Numbered from the stretch's first letter, positions 42,157-52,818 are shown. The stretch: 64,000 nt of DNA from Stenotrophomonas rhizophila (GCF_000661955.1 NZ_CP007597.1:62001-126000), one strand, 5' to 3'. Notes: generated from the sequence alone by a model not told the origin. Program-made: numbers and translations.

Positions 42157-45100
42157 CGCCCTGCGCAACCGCGCCACCGCCATCGCCCTGGCCGCCGGCG
42201 TCCTCCTGGCCCTCGCCGCCGCACTCGGCGGCGTACCGGCCGCGCTCGGCGTCGCCCTCGCACAGCCCGCATTCGCCCTCGGCATCTCCTGGTGGCGGCG
42301 CACCCGCCCCGTGCATCCGCCTGCGCAGCTCCTGCGCCAGGAACTGCCCGCACTGCTCGCCCCCTGGGTCGCCGGACCGGTGCTGCTTGCCGCCCTGGTC
42401 GCCTGGCCGCTGGGCGCACTGCATGACAGTGGCAGCCTCGCCGCCGTCCTCGGCCTCAGCGTCGCCGTCAGCGCCGCCCTGCTCGGCGTCTGGCGCACCT
42501 GGCCGCTGTGGAATGAAATCGAACGCACCGATGGCAGCCTCACCGACCACTGGCAGGCCCTGTCCGGCCGCGACCTGAGCGCCTGGCGTGGCCTGGCCGT
42601 CGCCGCCCTGGTCGTCGTGGTCTGCGCCCTGGTGGTGCTGCCCGCCTGGCCGGGCCTGGTCGCCGATGCCCTGCGCTGGCCGCTGACCCTCGCCATCGTC
42701 CTCCTTTCACCGTTGGCGCACCTGCTCCTGCAGGCCATCACCCCCGCCGCCCCGCTGGCGGCGCGTGGCCACGCCGACCTTGATACCGACGCCGCCCGTG
42801 CCTTCACCGCGCAGGCCGCCGAACCGCAGCCGCTGGAGCCGCTGGGCACGCACGAACACCTGCCCGCCCTGTACGACGCCGCCCGCAGCGGCCGCGTCGA
42901 CCGCGCCCTGCAGCTGCTCGCCGCCGGTGCGGACCCACACGGCCTGCCGGATCCGGCCTGGCGCGACCAGCGCAACCTGCCCGTGCTGGCCGCCGTGCTG
43001 CCCGACCTGCGCCTGCTGCGCGAACTGATCGCACGCGGCGTCGACGTCAACGCTCCGCATCGCGGCATGACCCCCTTGCTCGCCGCCACCCGCGACAGCT
43101 GGCACGGCCGCCCCGAAGCCGTCATGACCCTGCTGGCCAACGGCGCCGACTCGCGCGCCGTCGACAGCGACGGCAACACCCCGTTGCACCACGCCGCACG
43201 CAGCTCCGACCCGGGCGTGGCCGCGCTGCTGCGCGATGCCGCCGCCGAAGTGGATGCGCTCAACAACGACAGCTGGTCGCCGCTGGCCGTGGCCTGCCAG
43301 GTCGGCAACTGGCGCCTGGCGCGGTTCCTGCTCGAGCGCGGCGCCAAGACCGAGCCCGCCGATGGCACGCCGGTCCTGCTGGCCGCCGCCGGCACCGAAG
43401 AAGACGATCCGGCCGGCGTGCAGCTGCTGCTCAAGCACAAGGCCCGCGCCGACGCACGCGACCGCCAGCGCCGCAGCGCCCTGCACGAAGCCGCCCTGGC
43501 CGGCCATGTCGACATCATCGACGTCCTGCTGGCCGCCGGCGCCAACCTGGAATCGCGCGATGCCCTGTCGCGCACGCCGTGGCTGGAAGCCGCCCGCGGC
43601 GGCCGTGCCGCCGTGATCGAACACCTGCTGCCGCACAAGCCCGACCTGGGCGCGGTCGACCTGGAAGGGCGCAATGCGGTGCTGCTGGCCTGCATGGCCG
43701 ACAGCGTGTCGCCGCTGCTGGTGCGGCGCCTGCTGGAGCTGGGCATCGCCGCCGACATTCCCGATCCGCAGGGCCGCCGCGCCGTCGACATTGCCGCCAG
43801 CGCCGGTCGCTGGACCATCGTCTCGCTGCTCGATCGCAGCTACCCGCTGCCGGCCTCGGTCACCGACGGCCTGACCGCCGCCGAGGGCGATGCCGCCCTG
43901 GCCACGTCGACGCTGCCGGACCGCCCGCCGCTGGACCTGCTGCGTGAAGCGCTGGGGTTCGGCAATTTCGAAGGCATGGTCGCGTTGGCGCGCCTGTGCG
44001 ATCCGCAGGAACTGGGCGGCCTGTTGCACGACGCCGAACTGGCGCTGGACCCGCAGGCCGTGGACTGGCTGCTGGCACATGGCGCCGCGCCGGAAGTGCT
44101 GGACGCCTGCGGCGATACGCCGATGTTCGCCCTGCTCGCGCGCGGCATCGATGCAGTGCCGGCCCTGCAGGTGCTGCTGCGGCGTGGCCTGTCCCCGGCT
44201 GGTCGCGGTGGCCTGGCGCGCCTGCTCAGTGCCTGCGCCCAGCACGACCACGCCTCGCGGGGCCTGGAACAGCTGGCGCTGGAACTGCTGGAGCGCGGTG
44301 CCGATCCGTTTGCCCCGTCCCCCGCGGGCGATCCGCCGCTGTCCCTGGCCGTGCGGCTGGGCTGGCTGCGGCTGCAACACGCGCTGCTGGTGCTGGGCGT
44401 GGACCGTGAGGCACGCGACAGCCACGGTATGACCGCCCTGCACCTGGCCACGGCGCTGGCCCGCGAAGGCTCGCTGAAGCTGCTGGTGCAGCAGGGCGCC
44501 TCGCCGGAAGCACGTGCTGCCGACGGCCAGACGCCGCTGGGCGTGGCGCTGTCGATCGGCCGCCGCGACCTGGCCGACTGGCTGGATTGGCGGGTGTGGC
44601 CCTTGCCGCGCCGTGTCCTGCGTGACGCCGATCTGCCGGCGGCGGCCATGTCCGGCGACGCCGATGCGGTGCGCCGCCTGATCGACCTGGGATTTGCGGT
44701 GGACGTGGTGGACGCCCAGGGCTGTACCGCCCTGCTGCGCGCAGCCGGCGGCGGACACCTGGCCGTGGTCGACCTGTTGCTGGCGCGCGGTGCCAACCCG
44801 CAGCACGCGGCGGCCAGCGGCGCCACGCCGTTGTCGGCGGCGGTCAGCATGCGCCAGATCGACATCGTGTCGGCGCTGCTCGACGCCGGCGCCGAACTCG
44901 AATATCGCCTGCCGGGCGGTGTCACCGTGCTGATGCTGGCCTCTGCGCTGGGCCTGCCCGACATCGTTGCGCGCCTGCTCACCGCCGGCGCCAACGTGCA
45001 TGCCGGTGACGCGCAGCAGCTGGGCCCGCTGCATTGCGCGGCGTTGTATGGGTTCAGTGCGCGCGACCGCTCGCGCCTGCTCGCCCTGCTCGACACTCTG

Positions 45101-45487
45101 CTGCTGGCCGGCGCCGAGCCGGACCAGGCCGCCGCGGGCTCGGTAACGCCGCTGCTGCTGCTGCTGGGCGCGCGCGCCGAACCGGGTACCGCCTGCGACG
45201 AACAGGTGGTGCTGGCGGCGGTGGAGCGCCTGCTCGACGAGGACGTGTCGCTGGACGTACGCGACCCGCGCGGATTCGGTCCGCTGCACCTGGCAGCCCT
45301 GCACGGCCTGCCGTTGCTGGTGCAGCGCCTGATGCGTGCCGGCGCCGACCCGGACGTGCGCGACGGGCTCAACCGCAACCCGCGCGAAATCGCGGTCATG
45401 CGCGGCTTCATCGACGTGGCCGGCGAATTCGCCCCACGCGTCCCCGGCGTGTCCTCGATGGCGCGGTTCCTGCGCGACAACGGCTGA
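42149..45487 (+). CDS. Large ankyrin-repeat membrane protein, 1112 aa
   Basis: The N-terminal 220 residues hold about five hydrophobic helices ([97 protein letters not shown]). From about residue 235 to the end are many ankyrin repeats of about 33 residues, e.g. [76 protein letters not shown]. Ankyrin stacks bind partner proteins; the soluble part is predicted cytoplasmic. Start at 42149 overlaps the YcgL stop (ATGACTGA). No enzymatic domain is seen. Partner unknown. Confidence 0.9.
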   Translation: MTDALRNRATAIALAAGVLLALAAALGGVPAALGVALAQPAFALGISWWRRTRPVHPPAQLLRQELPALLAPWVAGPVLLAALVAWPLGALHDSGSLAAVLGLSVAVSAALLGVWRTWPLWNEIERTDGSLTDHWQALSGRDLSAWRGLAVAALVVVVCALVVLPAWPGLVADALRWPLTLAIVLLSPLAHLLLQAITPAAPLAARGHADLDTDAARAFTAQAAEPQPLEPLGTHEHLPALYDAARSGRVDRALQLLAAGADPHGLPDPAWRDQRNLPVLAAVLPDLRLLRELIARGVDVNAPHRGMTPLLAATRDSWHGRPEAVMTLLANGADSRAVDSDGNTPLHHAARSSDPGVAALLRDAAAEVDALNNDSWSPLAVACQVGNWRLARFLLERGAKTEPADGTPVLLAAAGTEEDDPAGVQLLLKHKARADARDRQRRSALHEAALAGHVDIIDVLLAAGANLESRDALSRTPWLEAARGGRAAVIEHLLPHKPDLGAVDLEGRNAVLLACMADSVSPLLVRRLLELGIAADIPDPQGRRAVDIAASAGRWTIVSLLDRSYPLPASVTDGLTAAEGDAALATSTLPDRPPLDLLREALGFGNFEGMVALARLCDPQELGGLLHDAELALDPQAVDWLLAHGAAPEVLDACGDTPMFALLARGIDAVPALQVLLRRGLSPAGRGGLARLLSACAQHDHASRGLEQLALELLERGADPFAPSPAGDPPLSLAVRLGWLRLQHALLVLGVDREARDSHGMTALHLATALAREGSLKLLVQQGASPEARAADGQTPLGVALSIGRRDLADWLDWRVWPLPRRVLRDADLPAAAMSGDADAVRRLIDLGFAVDVVDAQGCTALLRAAGGGHLAVVDLLLARGANPQHAAASGATPLSAAVSMRQIDIVSALLDAGAELEYRLPGGVTVLMLASALGLPDIVARLLTAGANVHAGDAQQLGPLHCAALYGFSARDRSRLLALLDTLLLAGAEPDQAAAGSVTPLLLLLGARAEPGTACDEQVVLAAVERLLDEDVSLDVRDPRGFGPLHLAALHGLPLLVQRLMRAGADPDVRDGLNRNPREIAVMRGFIDVAGEFAPRVPGVSSMARFLRDNG

Positions 45488-45501
45488 CCTGTCGCCAACC
45501 C

Positions 45502-46164
45502 TTAATCGGTACTGCGTGGCAACTGATGTGACCACCGGGCCAGAAGCGGTGGAAAGCGGTCATGCGTGCGGCACCACCCTGCGGCCTCGGGCGCAAGCCA
45601 TTCCATCAGTTGCATCATGTCCGCATGATGCTGCTGTAAGGGCCAGTGCAGGATCGGCTCGTGATGCGCGATGCGGTTGCGAAGCTGCCGTATCCGCACC
45701 AGCGGCGTGGAAAACTGCTTGCGTCGAAGCCCACGCCCGGCCGGGTCTGCCGAAATCCGGTGCAGCGTCTGCTGCCATAGCACCTCGTGTTCCTTGTTGA
45801 ACATCATCGTCCAGAATCCAAAGGTCAGGTGCGAGATGATGCCGCCCGGAGTGATCGCCCTTCCTTGACGCCGCAGATCCCCGGTCGCGGCTCTTAGTTG
45901 TTCGTGCTGTCTCGGGATGCCCAGCACCCTCGTACCTGCCTCGAACCAGAGCTGCCCGTGCGCGGCGGCCAGCACGTGATGAATACGATTGCGCAGCAAG
46001 ACCTCAAGGGTCTGCAGAGGCACGTACAGACTTTCGGAAAGCTGTAAGTTCATCGCGTAGAGAGAGGCCGCACGGGCGCTGCAATGACCGGCCCAGGTCA
46101 GATAGCGACGCATGCGCTCGTCGGAATTCCATTCAGCGAGTCTCTCAGCATTCGCCGCCTTCAT
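45502..46164 (-). CDS. Abi-like HEPN-domain protein
   Basis: 220-residue soluble protein of the Abi-like family (AbiD/AbiF type, Pfam Abi_2). Visible features: YAMNLQLSESLYVPLQTLEVLLRNRIH near residues 37-63 (in parts) and, near residue 160, RIRQLRNRIAHHEPI, which contains the R-x4-H signature of HEPN RNases. Such proteins cause abortive infection by RNA cleavage in some phage-defence systems. GC is lower than in neighbours, suggesting acquisition. It lies convergent with the ankyrin protein gene; no antitoxin-like partner is adjacent. Confidence 0.82.
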   Translation of the reverse strand: MKAANAERLAEWNSDERMRRYLTWAGHCSARAASLYAMNLQLSESLYVPLQTLEVLLRNRIHHVLAAAHGQLWFEAGTRVLGIPRQHEQLRAATGDLRRQGRAITPGGIISHLTFGFWTMMFNKEHEVLWQQTLHRISADPAGRGLRRKQFSTPLVRIRQLRNRIAHHEPILHWPLQQHHADMMQLMEWLAPEAAGWCRTHDRFPPLLARWSHQLPRSTD

Positions 46165-46413
46165 TCAGAAAATCTCTGGTGCGGCGCTTGATGCAGTGGC
46201 ATCACGGCGCTAACCTTGCCAGGCACACCCCGGTACCGTCTCTGCCATTGGCACGCGGCCGGGGTAAGTTCTTTCTGGGGCATGGATAGTGGCCTCGTGG
46301 CTGCAGTGTCCCTGCAGCGTGGCCCAACCGGTCCTGCCCAGACAGCGGTGACCCGCCCGCCAACGCCTCGGTACGTTCCGCAAAACGCGGTGGGTTTTCA
46401 GCCGCTGCACGCG

Positions 46414-46438
46414 GTTGCCGGGCAGAGCCCGGCACTAC
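46414..46438 (-). repeat. SMAG/REP unit
   Basis: TTGCCGGGCAGAGCCCGGCACTAC, ending in the complement of GTAG, 16 bases after the Kef-type antiporter stop. I see nothing else definite in 46165-46453. Confidence 0.75.
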
Positions 46439-46453
46439 GGGGTAGGTGTAACT

Positions 46454-48259
46454 TCAACCTCGCCGGTCGGACGCATCCGTCTTCGCGTCGCGCTCCGCAT
46501 CCGCCTCGAACAGATGCATCAGATCGGCCCGCGCATCACGCGAGGTCTGGATCACCGCCGCCTCGTCGTCGTAGACCAGGTACTGGTCGCGCAGCAGTTT
46601 CTCGTCGTGCTCGCGGAAGCGCTGCACATGGCTGCGCGCGGTATCGGCCGGGATGCCCAGCGCGATCAGCATGCGCTCGCTCAGCTCCAGGCTGGTGCCG
46701 AACACTTCGCGGAACGGCTCGGCCGACATGTCCATCAAGCGCCAAGCATGCTGGCGGTTGCGCGCACGCACCAGCACCACGGCATCGGGGTACATGCGCC
46801 GGATCAGCCGCGTGGCGCGCATGTTGGCGTCCGGGTCGTCCAGCGTCACCACATACACGCGGATGTGCTCGCCACCGGCAGCGCGCAGCATCTCCGGCCG
46901 GGTCGGGTCGCCGTAGTACAGCTTGTTGCCGAACCGGCGCAGGTCCGACACCGTGTCCGGGTTCGACTCCAGCGCCACGAACGGAATCTTCTGGGCGGTC
47001 AGCAGGCGCGCCACCACCTGGCCGAAGCGGCCCATGCCGGCGATCATCACCTGCGGCTGGGTGCCGCCGGTGTCCACCTTGTCGGCCGGTGGCGCAGTGC
47101 CCTTGGGTGCGTCCTCGCGGCCCAGCAGGCGCAGCAGCGCGATCATCAACAGCGGGGTGATCGCCATCGACAGGCCCACGATCGCCACCAGCCGGTCGTG
47201 GTTGGCGCTGCCCAGCAGGTGTGCGCGCTGCGCTTCGTTGAACACCACGAAGGCGAACTCACCGCCCAGCCAAAGCACGCTGCCCAGCATCACCGCGTGC
47301 CGGGTGCGCAGCTTGGCCAGCTTGCCGATGCCGAACAGCAGGCCGAACTTCACCACCAGCAGGATCGCCACGCCCGCGGCGATCATCGCCGGCTCGGCGA
47401 CGATGCGGTCCAGGTCGATGCCCATGCCCACCGCAATGAAGAACAGCCCCAGCAGCAGCCCCTTGAACGGTTCGATCTGCGATTCCAGCTCGTGGCGGAA
47501 TTCCGAATCGGACAGCAGCACGCCGGCCAGGAACGCGCCCAGGCTCGGGCTCAACCCGGCCTCCTGCATGAACCACGCCGTGCCCAGCACCACCAGCAGC
47601 GCCATCGCGGTGAACACTTCCGGGCTGCGCGTGCGCGCGATGATGTTGAACAGCCGGCGCAGCACCGGTCGCCCGCACAGGATCACCACCGCCAGCGCGC
47701 CCAGCGCCACGGCCACGTCGTTCCATTGCAGGGTTTCGTTCTTGGCCCCGCCCAGCAGCGGAATCGCCGCCAGCAGGGGAATGGCGATCAGGTCCTGGAA
47801 CAGCAGGATCGCAAAGCCCAGCCGGCCGTAATCGCTGTTGATCGCCTTGTGCTCGGACAGCAGCTGCAGGCCCACTGCGGTGGACGACAGCGCCAGCGCG
47901 ATGCCCACGATCAGCGCGCTCTTCCACTGGAAGTGGTCGAGCAGCAGCAGGCTGCCCAGCACCAGTGCGCTCAGCGCCACCTGCAGTGCCCCGGCGCCGA
48001 ACACCGAGCGCCGCATCACCTTCAGGCGGGCCGGGGACAGCTCCAGCCCGATCACGAACAGCAGCATCACCACGCCGATTTCGGCCGCGCCCAGGATGCG
48101 GTCGGCATCCTGCACGAAACCCAGCCCATCCGGGCCCAGCACCACGCCGGCAGCCAGGTAGCCCAGCACCGCGCCGAAGCCCAGCTTCTTGAACACCGGC
48201 ACGGCGATCACCGCCGCCAGCAGCAGCACCAGGGCCAGCTCAAGCGCGCCGCTATGCAT
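46454..48259 (-). CDS. Kef-type K+/H+ antiporter (CPA2 family) with RCK domain
   Basis: 601-residue inner-membrane antiporter. Twelve hydrophobic helices fill residues 1 to about 380, including LGYLAAGVVLGPDGLG, GIALALSSTAVGLQLLSE and ILLFQDLIAIPLLA, which carry the family's transport motifs. The C-terminal RCK (TrkA-N) domain starts at VMIAGMGRFGQVVARLL with an NAD-binding GxGxxG and includes LYYGDPTRPEML. Such proteins export K+ in exchange for H+ and are gated by glutathione adducts during electrophile stress. KefB and KefC cannot be told apart here; no kefF/kefG ancillary gene is adjacent. Confidence 0.93.
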   Translation of the reverse strand: MHSGALELALVLLLAAVIAVPVFKKLGFGAVLGYLAAGVVLGPDGLGFVQDADRILGAAEIGVVMLLFVIGLELSPARLKVMRRSVFGAGALQVALSALVLGSLLLLDHFQWKSALIVGIALALSSTAVGLQLLSEHKAINSDYGRLGFAILLFQDLIAIPLLAAIPLLGGAKNETLQWNDVAVALGALAVVILCGRPVLRRLFNIIARTRSPEVFTAMALLVVLGTAWFMQEAGLSPSLGAFLAGVLLSDSEFRHELESQIEPFKGLLLGLFFIAVGMGIDLDRIVAEPAMIAAGVAILLVVKFGLLFGIGKLAKLRTRHAVMLGSVLWLGGEFAFVVFNEAQRAHLLGSANHDRLVAIVGLSMAITPLLMIALLRLLGREDAPKGTAPPADKVDTGGTQPQVMIAGMGRFGQVVARLLTAQKIPFVALESNPDTVSDLRRFGNKLYYGDPTRPEMLRAAGGEHIRVYVVTLDDPDANMRATRLIRRMYPDAVVLVRARNRQHAWRLMDMSAEPFREVFGTSLELSERMLIALGIPADTARSHVQRFREHDEKLLRDQYLVYDDEAAVIQTSRDARADLMHLFEADAERDAKTDASDRRG

Positions 48260-48590
48260 GGAAGGACCTGCTCATGGGATCGTCGCCGGGCAACATCGAG
48301 GGAAAGGGCATCACGGCCCACGGCCGCCGCCCATTATGCGACGCGCACGTTGGCCCAACGTCAATCGCAGCCCAACACGGCAGCGGTGCCCGGGTTGACC
48401 CGCCCGGCGCCCGGGTCCAGACTGCCCGCCGCTGCCGGCACGTCCGGCAGTACACCCTTGCGGAGTCCCCGAACCGATGTCCAGCGACAGTAGAAGTCGA
48501 CCTTGCTCGACGCCAGTGATGGCCACCGCCTGACGAGGGACGGTTCGCCACTGCTGGCGTCGCGCATGGCGATCCCCACAGGCGAACCCG
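48260..48590 (+). promoter_or_regulatory. Divergent intergenic region and long leader of mgtE
   Basis: 330 bases between the antiporter start and mgtE. Near mgtE it holds hairpin candidates GTCGA-CCTTGC-TCGAC (about 48496-48511) and a longer arm pair CCAG...TGGC with GCCA...CTGG (about 48519-48563), and the start lacks a strong ribosome site. This suggests a structured leader with a control role. It does not match the M-box pattern I know. Function is inferred. Confidence 0.35.
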
Positions 48591-49961
48591 ATGAACCAGA
48601 AAGACCTGCTGCGCCCGGTGGCCGATGCCGCCGCCCTGAGCGCACCCCTGGCCAGCTTCAACACCGCCGATGCGGTGGAGTTCCTCAATACCCTGGAGCT
48701 GTCGCGCGCCGCTGACACCCTGGCCGCCTTGCCGTTGCCGCGCGCGGTGAAGATGCTCGAACAGCCCGAGCTCAACCGCAGTGGCGACCTGGTGGCGCTG
48801 CTGCCGGTGGCCCGTGCCGCCGCGCTGCTGGGCCTGATGGCCGACGACCGCGCCACCGACATCGTCCATGAGCTGGACGACGACGAACGCGCGCGCCTGA
48901 TCCCGCTGCTCAGCGCCGACGCGCGCCAGTCCATCCAGCAGCTGCTCAGCTACCCCGCGCACACCGCCGGTGCGCTGATGACCACCGAATTCGTCAGCGT
49001 GCCGGCCGACTGGACCGTCGGCCGCACCCTGCAGCACATCCGCGAAGTCGAGCGCACCCGCGAAACCGTCTACGCCATCTACGTGCTCGACCCGCACACC
49101 CGCACCCTGGTGCAGGTGGTGACCATGCGCCGCCTGATCACCGGCCTGCCCGACGAGCCCATCCTCGACGTGGCCCAGACCAACCCGCCGGTCACCGTCG
49201 ATGCCATGCTCGACCAGGAAGAAGTGGCCCAGCTGATCCGCCGCCACGACCTGCTCGCCATCCCCGTGGTGGACCCGGCCCAGCACGTGCTCGGCATCGT
49301 CACCGTGGACGACATCCTGGATGCCCTCATCGAGGAATCCACCGAGGACGCGCACAAGTTCGGCGGCATGGAAGCGCTGGAAAAGCCGTACATGCAGATC
49401 GGCTTCTTCGGCATGATCCGCAAGCGCGCCGGCTGGCTGAGCGTGCTGTTCCTGGGCGAAATGCTCACCGCCAGCGCCATGCAGCACTACGAGGACGAGC
49501 TGGCCCGCGCGGTCGTGCTCACCCTGTTCATTCCGCTGATCATGAGCTCGGGCGGCAACTCCGGCTCCCAGGCCACCTCCCTGCTGATCCGCAGCCTGGC
49601 CCTGCGCGAACTGCGCCTGCGCGACTGGTGGAAAGTGGCGCTGCGCGAAATTCCCACCGGCCTCACCCTTGGCGCCATCCTGGGCGTGCTGGCGATGATC
49701 CGCATCGTCTCCTGGCAGCTGCTCGGCCTGCACGATTACGGCCAGCACTGGCAGCTGCTCGCCCTCACCATCGGCGCGGCGCTGGTGGGCATCGTCACCT
49801 TCGGCTCGCTGTCCGGCTCGATGCTGCCCTTCATCCTCAAACGCCTCGGCTTCGACCCCGCCAGCGCATCGGCGCCATTCGTCGCCACGCTCGTCGACGT
49901 CACCGGCCTGGTCATCTATTTCAGCATCGCCGCGATGATCCTGCGCGGCACGTTGTTGTAG
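48591..49961 (+). CDS. mgtE: Magnesium transporter MgtE
   Basis: 456-residue Mg2+ channel/transporter of the inner membrane. The cytoplasmic N domain (superhelix with FLNTLELSRAADTLAALP) is followed by two CBS domains (AHTAGALMTTEFVSVP; VTVDAMLDQEEVAQLIRRHD) that sense Mg2+ and close the pore. Then come five helices, with the selectivity region PLIMSSGGNSGSQATSL. The C terminus ends in YFSIAAMILRGTLL. It has its own promoter region and is not in an operon; a structured leader lies upstream. Confidence 0.96.
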   Translation: MNQKDLLRPVADAAALSAPLASFNTADAVEFLNTLELSRAADTLAALPLPRAVKMLEQPELNRSGDLVALLPVARAAALLGLMADDRATDIVHELDDDERARLIPLLSADARQSIQQLLSYPAHTAGALMTTEFVSVPADWTVGRTLQHIREVERTRETVYAIYVLDPHTRTLVQVVTMRRLITGLPDEPILDVAQTNPPVTVDAMLDQEEVAQLIRRHDLLAIPVVDPAQHVLGIVTVDDILDALIEESTEDAHKFGGMEALEKPYMQIGFFGMIRKRAGWLSVLFLGEMLTASAMQHYEDELARAVVLTLFIPLIMSSGGNSGSQATSLLIRSLALRELRLRDWWKVALREIPTGLTLGAILGVLAMIRIVSWQLLGLHDYGQHWQLLALTIGAALVGIVTFGSLSGSMLPFILKRLGFDPASASAPFVATLVDVTGLVIYFSIAAMILRGTLL

Positions 49962-50088
49962 CGCCGCCCGGGCAGTGCCGGGTCATGCCCGGCAACGCCA
50001 ACGTACACCGCAGATTGCGCCCGATCATGCGGGCCGCACCGCCACCCGTGTACCGTGTAGCCACGTACCCCGGCGACTGTGCGGCCCC

Positions 50089-52818
50089 ATGAGCACCTAC
50101 CACCTGCAATCCGTCTTCCGCCCGCAATCGGTTGCCGTCATCGGCGGCAGCCCGCGCGAACGCTCCGCCGGCCGCGCCGTCATGCGCAACCTGCGCAGCA
50201 CCGGCTTCCCCGGCAAGGTGGCCTGGATCAATCCCCGCTACAGCGACATCGACGGCATCCGCACCGTCAAACGCCTCAAGGACCTCGACTGGGTTCCCGA
50301 ACTGGTCGTCATCACCGCGCCGGCCAGCATCGTGCCCCAGGTCGTGGCCACCGCCGCCGAACGCGGCGTGGCCGCCGCCATCATCCTCACCGCCAACCTC
50401 GGCCAGGGCCCCGGGTCGCTGGCCGAGCAGGTGGAAACCGCCGCCCGCGCCAAGGGCCTGCGCATCCTCGGCCCGCACTGCCTGGGCGTCATCGCCCCGC
50501 ACGCGCGTTTGAATGCCAGCATCGCCGCCCACTTCCCGCAGGCCGGCGACCTTGCGCTGATCTCCGAATCCAGCGCCATCGCCGCCGCCCTGGTCGAATG
50601 GGGCGTCGCGCGCTCGGTCGGCTTCTCCGCGGTCGTCTCGCTCGGCGACACCCTCGACGTTGACTTCGGTGACCTGCTCGACTACTTCGCCACCGACTAC
50701 CGCACCCGCGCCATCCTGCTCTACGTCGAACACATCGGCGATGCGCGCAAGTTCATGTCGGCCGCGCGGGCCGCCGCGCGCGCCAAGCCGGTGGTGGTGG
50801 TCAAATCCGGCCGCCACATCCGCATCAACCCGGATGCCGACACCCATGTGCAGGCGCTGGCCAGCGCCGATGCGGTGTACGGCGCCGCCTTCAACCGCGC
50901 CGGCCTGCTGCGCGTGGGGGCACTGGACGAACTGTTCACCGCCGCCGAAACGCTCGGCCGCCTCGGTACCTTCCCGGGCCGTCGGCTGGCCATCCTCAGC
51001 AACGGCGGCGGGGTAGGGCGCCTGGCCGTGGACCAGCTGCTGGCCCTGCGCGGCAGCCTGGCCGAGCTGTCGCCGGCCACCGTGGCGCAGCTGGACAGCG
51101 TGCTGCCGCAGGGCTGGTCGCGCAGCAACCCGGTCGACATCGTCGTCGATGCCGATGGCGAGCGCTATGCCGCCGCCATCGACGCGCTGATGTCCGACAG
51201 CGAAAACGATGCCGTGCTGGTGGTCAACGTGCCCACCGCGTTCACCTCCTCGGCCGACGCCGCCCAGGCCCTCACCCGCACGCTGGGCCTGCGCCCGCGC
51301 CACCACCGCGACAAACCCGTGTTCGCGGTCTGGCTGGGCAACGATGACCGGGCCACCGCCACGCTCAACGCCGCGCGTGTGCCCACCTATCCCACCGAAG
51401 CCGAGGCCGTGCGCGGCTTCCAGCACCTGGTGCGTTACCGCGACGCGCAGGCCGCGCTGATGGAAACCCCGCCCAGCCTGCCCGAGGATTTCGTCGTTGA
51501 TACCACTACGGCGCGCGCGCTGGTCGACGCTGCGCTGGCGGCCGGCCAGCAGTGGCTGGACCCGATCGCCACTCACCAGCTGCTCACCGCCTATGGCATT
51601 CCGTCGGCGCCGGTGATGCAGGCCCGCGACGCGCGCGAGGCCATGGAGCTGGCCCAGCCGCTGCTGGAGCAGGGCGCCACCGTGGCGGTGAAGGTGTTTT
51701 CCGCTGACATCCCGCACAAGTCCGATGTGGACGGCGTGCGCCTCAACCTCGGCTCGCTGCAGGCGGTGCATGCGGCGGCCACCTCGATCATCGCGCGCGC
51801 GCATGAGAAGCGCCCCGACGCCCGTATCGACGGCGTGCTGGTGCAGCCCACCATCGTGCGCCCCAAGGCGCGCGAACTGATCGCCGGCATCGCCGACGAC
51901 CCCACCTTCGGACCGGTGATCGTGTTCGGCCGCGGCGGTACCGCCGTCGAAGTGATCGACGACAAGGCGCTTGCGCTGCCGCCGCTGGACCTGCGCCTGT
52001 CGCACGAGCTGATCGGCCGCACCCGCGTCTCGCGCATCCTCAAGGCCTACCGCGACGTGCCGGCGGCCGATGAGCGCGCGGTGGCGCTGATCCTGGTCAA
52101 GCTGGCGCAGCTGGCCGCCGACATTCCCGAGATCCGCAGCCTGGACATCAACCCGCTGCTCGCCGACCGTGACGGGGTGATCGCGCTCGATGCACGCGTG
52201 GCCATCGCGCCCTCGCGCAAACTGCACAAGGGCCGTGGCCATCCGCGCTTTGCGGTGTTCCCGTATCCCAAGGAATGGGAACGCACCATTACCCTGTCCG
52301 ACGGCGCGCCGGCCTTCGTGCGCCCGGTACGGCCGGAAGATGACGCGCTGTTCCGCGCGTTCTTCGCCCGCGTCACCGACGACGACCTGCGCCTGCGTTT
52401 CTTCCAGTCGGTGAAGCACTTCAGCCACGAATTCATCGCGCGCCTGACCCAGCTCGATTACGCCCGTTCGATAGCGCTGGTGGCCATCGACCCGCGCAGC
52501 GGCGACATGCTCGGCGCGGTGCGCCTACATGCCGACGCCGACTACGACCGCGGCGAGTACGGCATCCTGATCCGCTCGGACCTGAAAGGCCACGGCATCG
52601 GCTGGCGGCTGATGGCGATCATGATCGAGTACGCCAAGTGGCTGGGCCTGAACATTGTCGAAGGGCAGGTGCTGCGCGAGAACAGCACCATGCTGGCGAT
52701 GTGCCAGAGCCTGGGCTTCAAGACCAGGCTGGACCCGGACGACTCCACGGTGATGGTGGTGACCCTGCCGGTGCAGGAGGTGCAGGTGCCGGACGTGCCA
52801 GATACCGCAACGCACTGA
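50089..52818 (+). CDS. Acyl-CoA synthetase (NDP-forming) fused to a GNAT acetyltransferase (Pat/YfiQ type)
   Basis: 909-residue fusion. N-terminal CoA-binding domain (SVAVIGGSPRERSAGRAV), a succinyl-CoA-synthetase-like middle part (LRILGPHCLGVIAP, ISESSAIAAALVEWG), an ATP-grasp region (AVKVFSADIPHKSDVDGV) and a C-terminal GNAT domain (RPVRPEDDALFRAFF, LKGHGIGWRLM). Pat/YfiQ enzymes acetylate Lys of acetyl-CoA synthetase and other metabolic proteins. The start at 50089 fits the domain start. The residue aligning with the phospho-His of active NDP-forming synthetases is His (ADTHVQALAS), whereas enteric Pat is described as having lost it. Confidence 0.92.
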   Translation: MSTYHLQSVFRPQSVAVIGGSPRERSAGRAVMRNLRSTGFPGKVAWINPRYSDIDGIRTVKRLKDLDWVPELVVITAPASIVPQVVATAAERGVAAAIILTANLGQGPGSLAEQVETAARAKGLRILGPHCLGVIAPHARLNASIAAHFPQAGDLALISESSAIAAALVEWGVARSVGFSAVVSLGDTLDVDFGDLLDYFATDYRTRAILLYVEHIGDARKFMSAARAAARAKPVVVVKSGRHIRINPDADTHVQALASADAVYGAAFNRAGLLRVGALDELFTAAETLGRLGTFPGRRLAILSNGGGVGRLAVDQLLALRGSLAELSPATVAQLDSVLPQGWSRSNPVDIVVDADGERYAAAIDALMSDSENDAVLVVNVPTAFTSSADAAQALTRTLGLRPRHHRDKPVFAVWLGNDDRATATLNAARVPTYPTEAEAVRGFQHLVRYRDAQAALMETPPSLPEDFVVDTTTARALVDAALAAGQQWLDPIATHQLLTAYGIPSAPVMQARDAREAMELAQPLLEQGATVAVKVFSADIPHKSDVDGVRLNLGSLQAVHAAATSIIARAHEKRPDARIDGVLVQPTIVRPKARELIAGIADDPTFGPVIVFGRGGTAVEVIDDKALALPPLDLRLSHELIGRTRVSRILKAYRDVPAADERAVALILVKLAQLAADIPEIRSLDINPLLADRDGVIALDARVAIAPSRKLHKGRGHPRFAVFPYPKEWERTITLSDGAPAFVRPVRPEDDALFRAFFARVTDDDLRLRFFQSVKHFSHEFIARLTQLDYARSIALVAIDPRSGDMLGAVRLHADADYDRGEYGILIRSDLKGHGIGWRLMAIMIEYAKWLGLNIVEGQVLRENSTMLAMCQSLGFKTRLDPDDSTVMVVTLPVQEVQVPDVPDTATH

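Noticed and set aside
48260..48590. M-box (ykoK) magnesium riboswitch
   Set aside because: The conserved M-box sequence blocks are not visible; only generic hairpins are seen.
49921..52428. 835-codon open frame on the minus strand
   Set aside because: Antisense of the synthetase/GNAT fusion, whose domains are clear.
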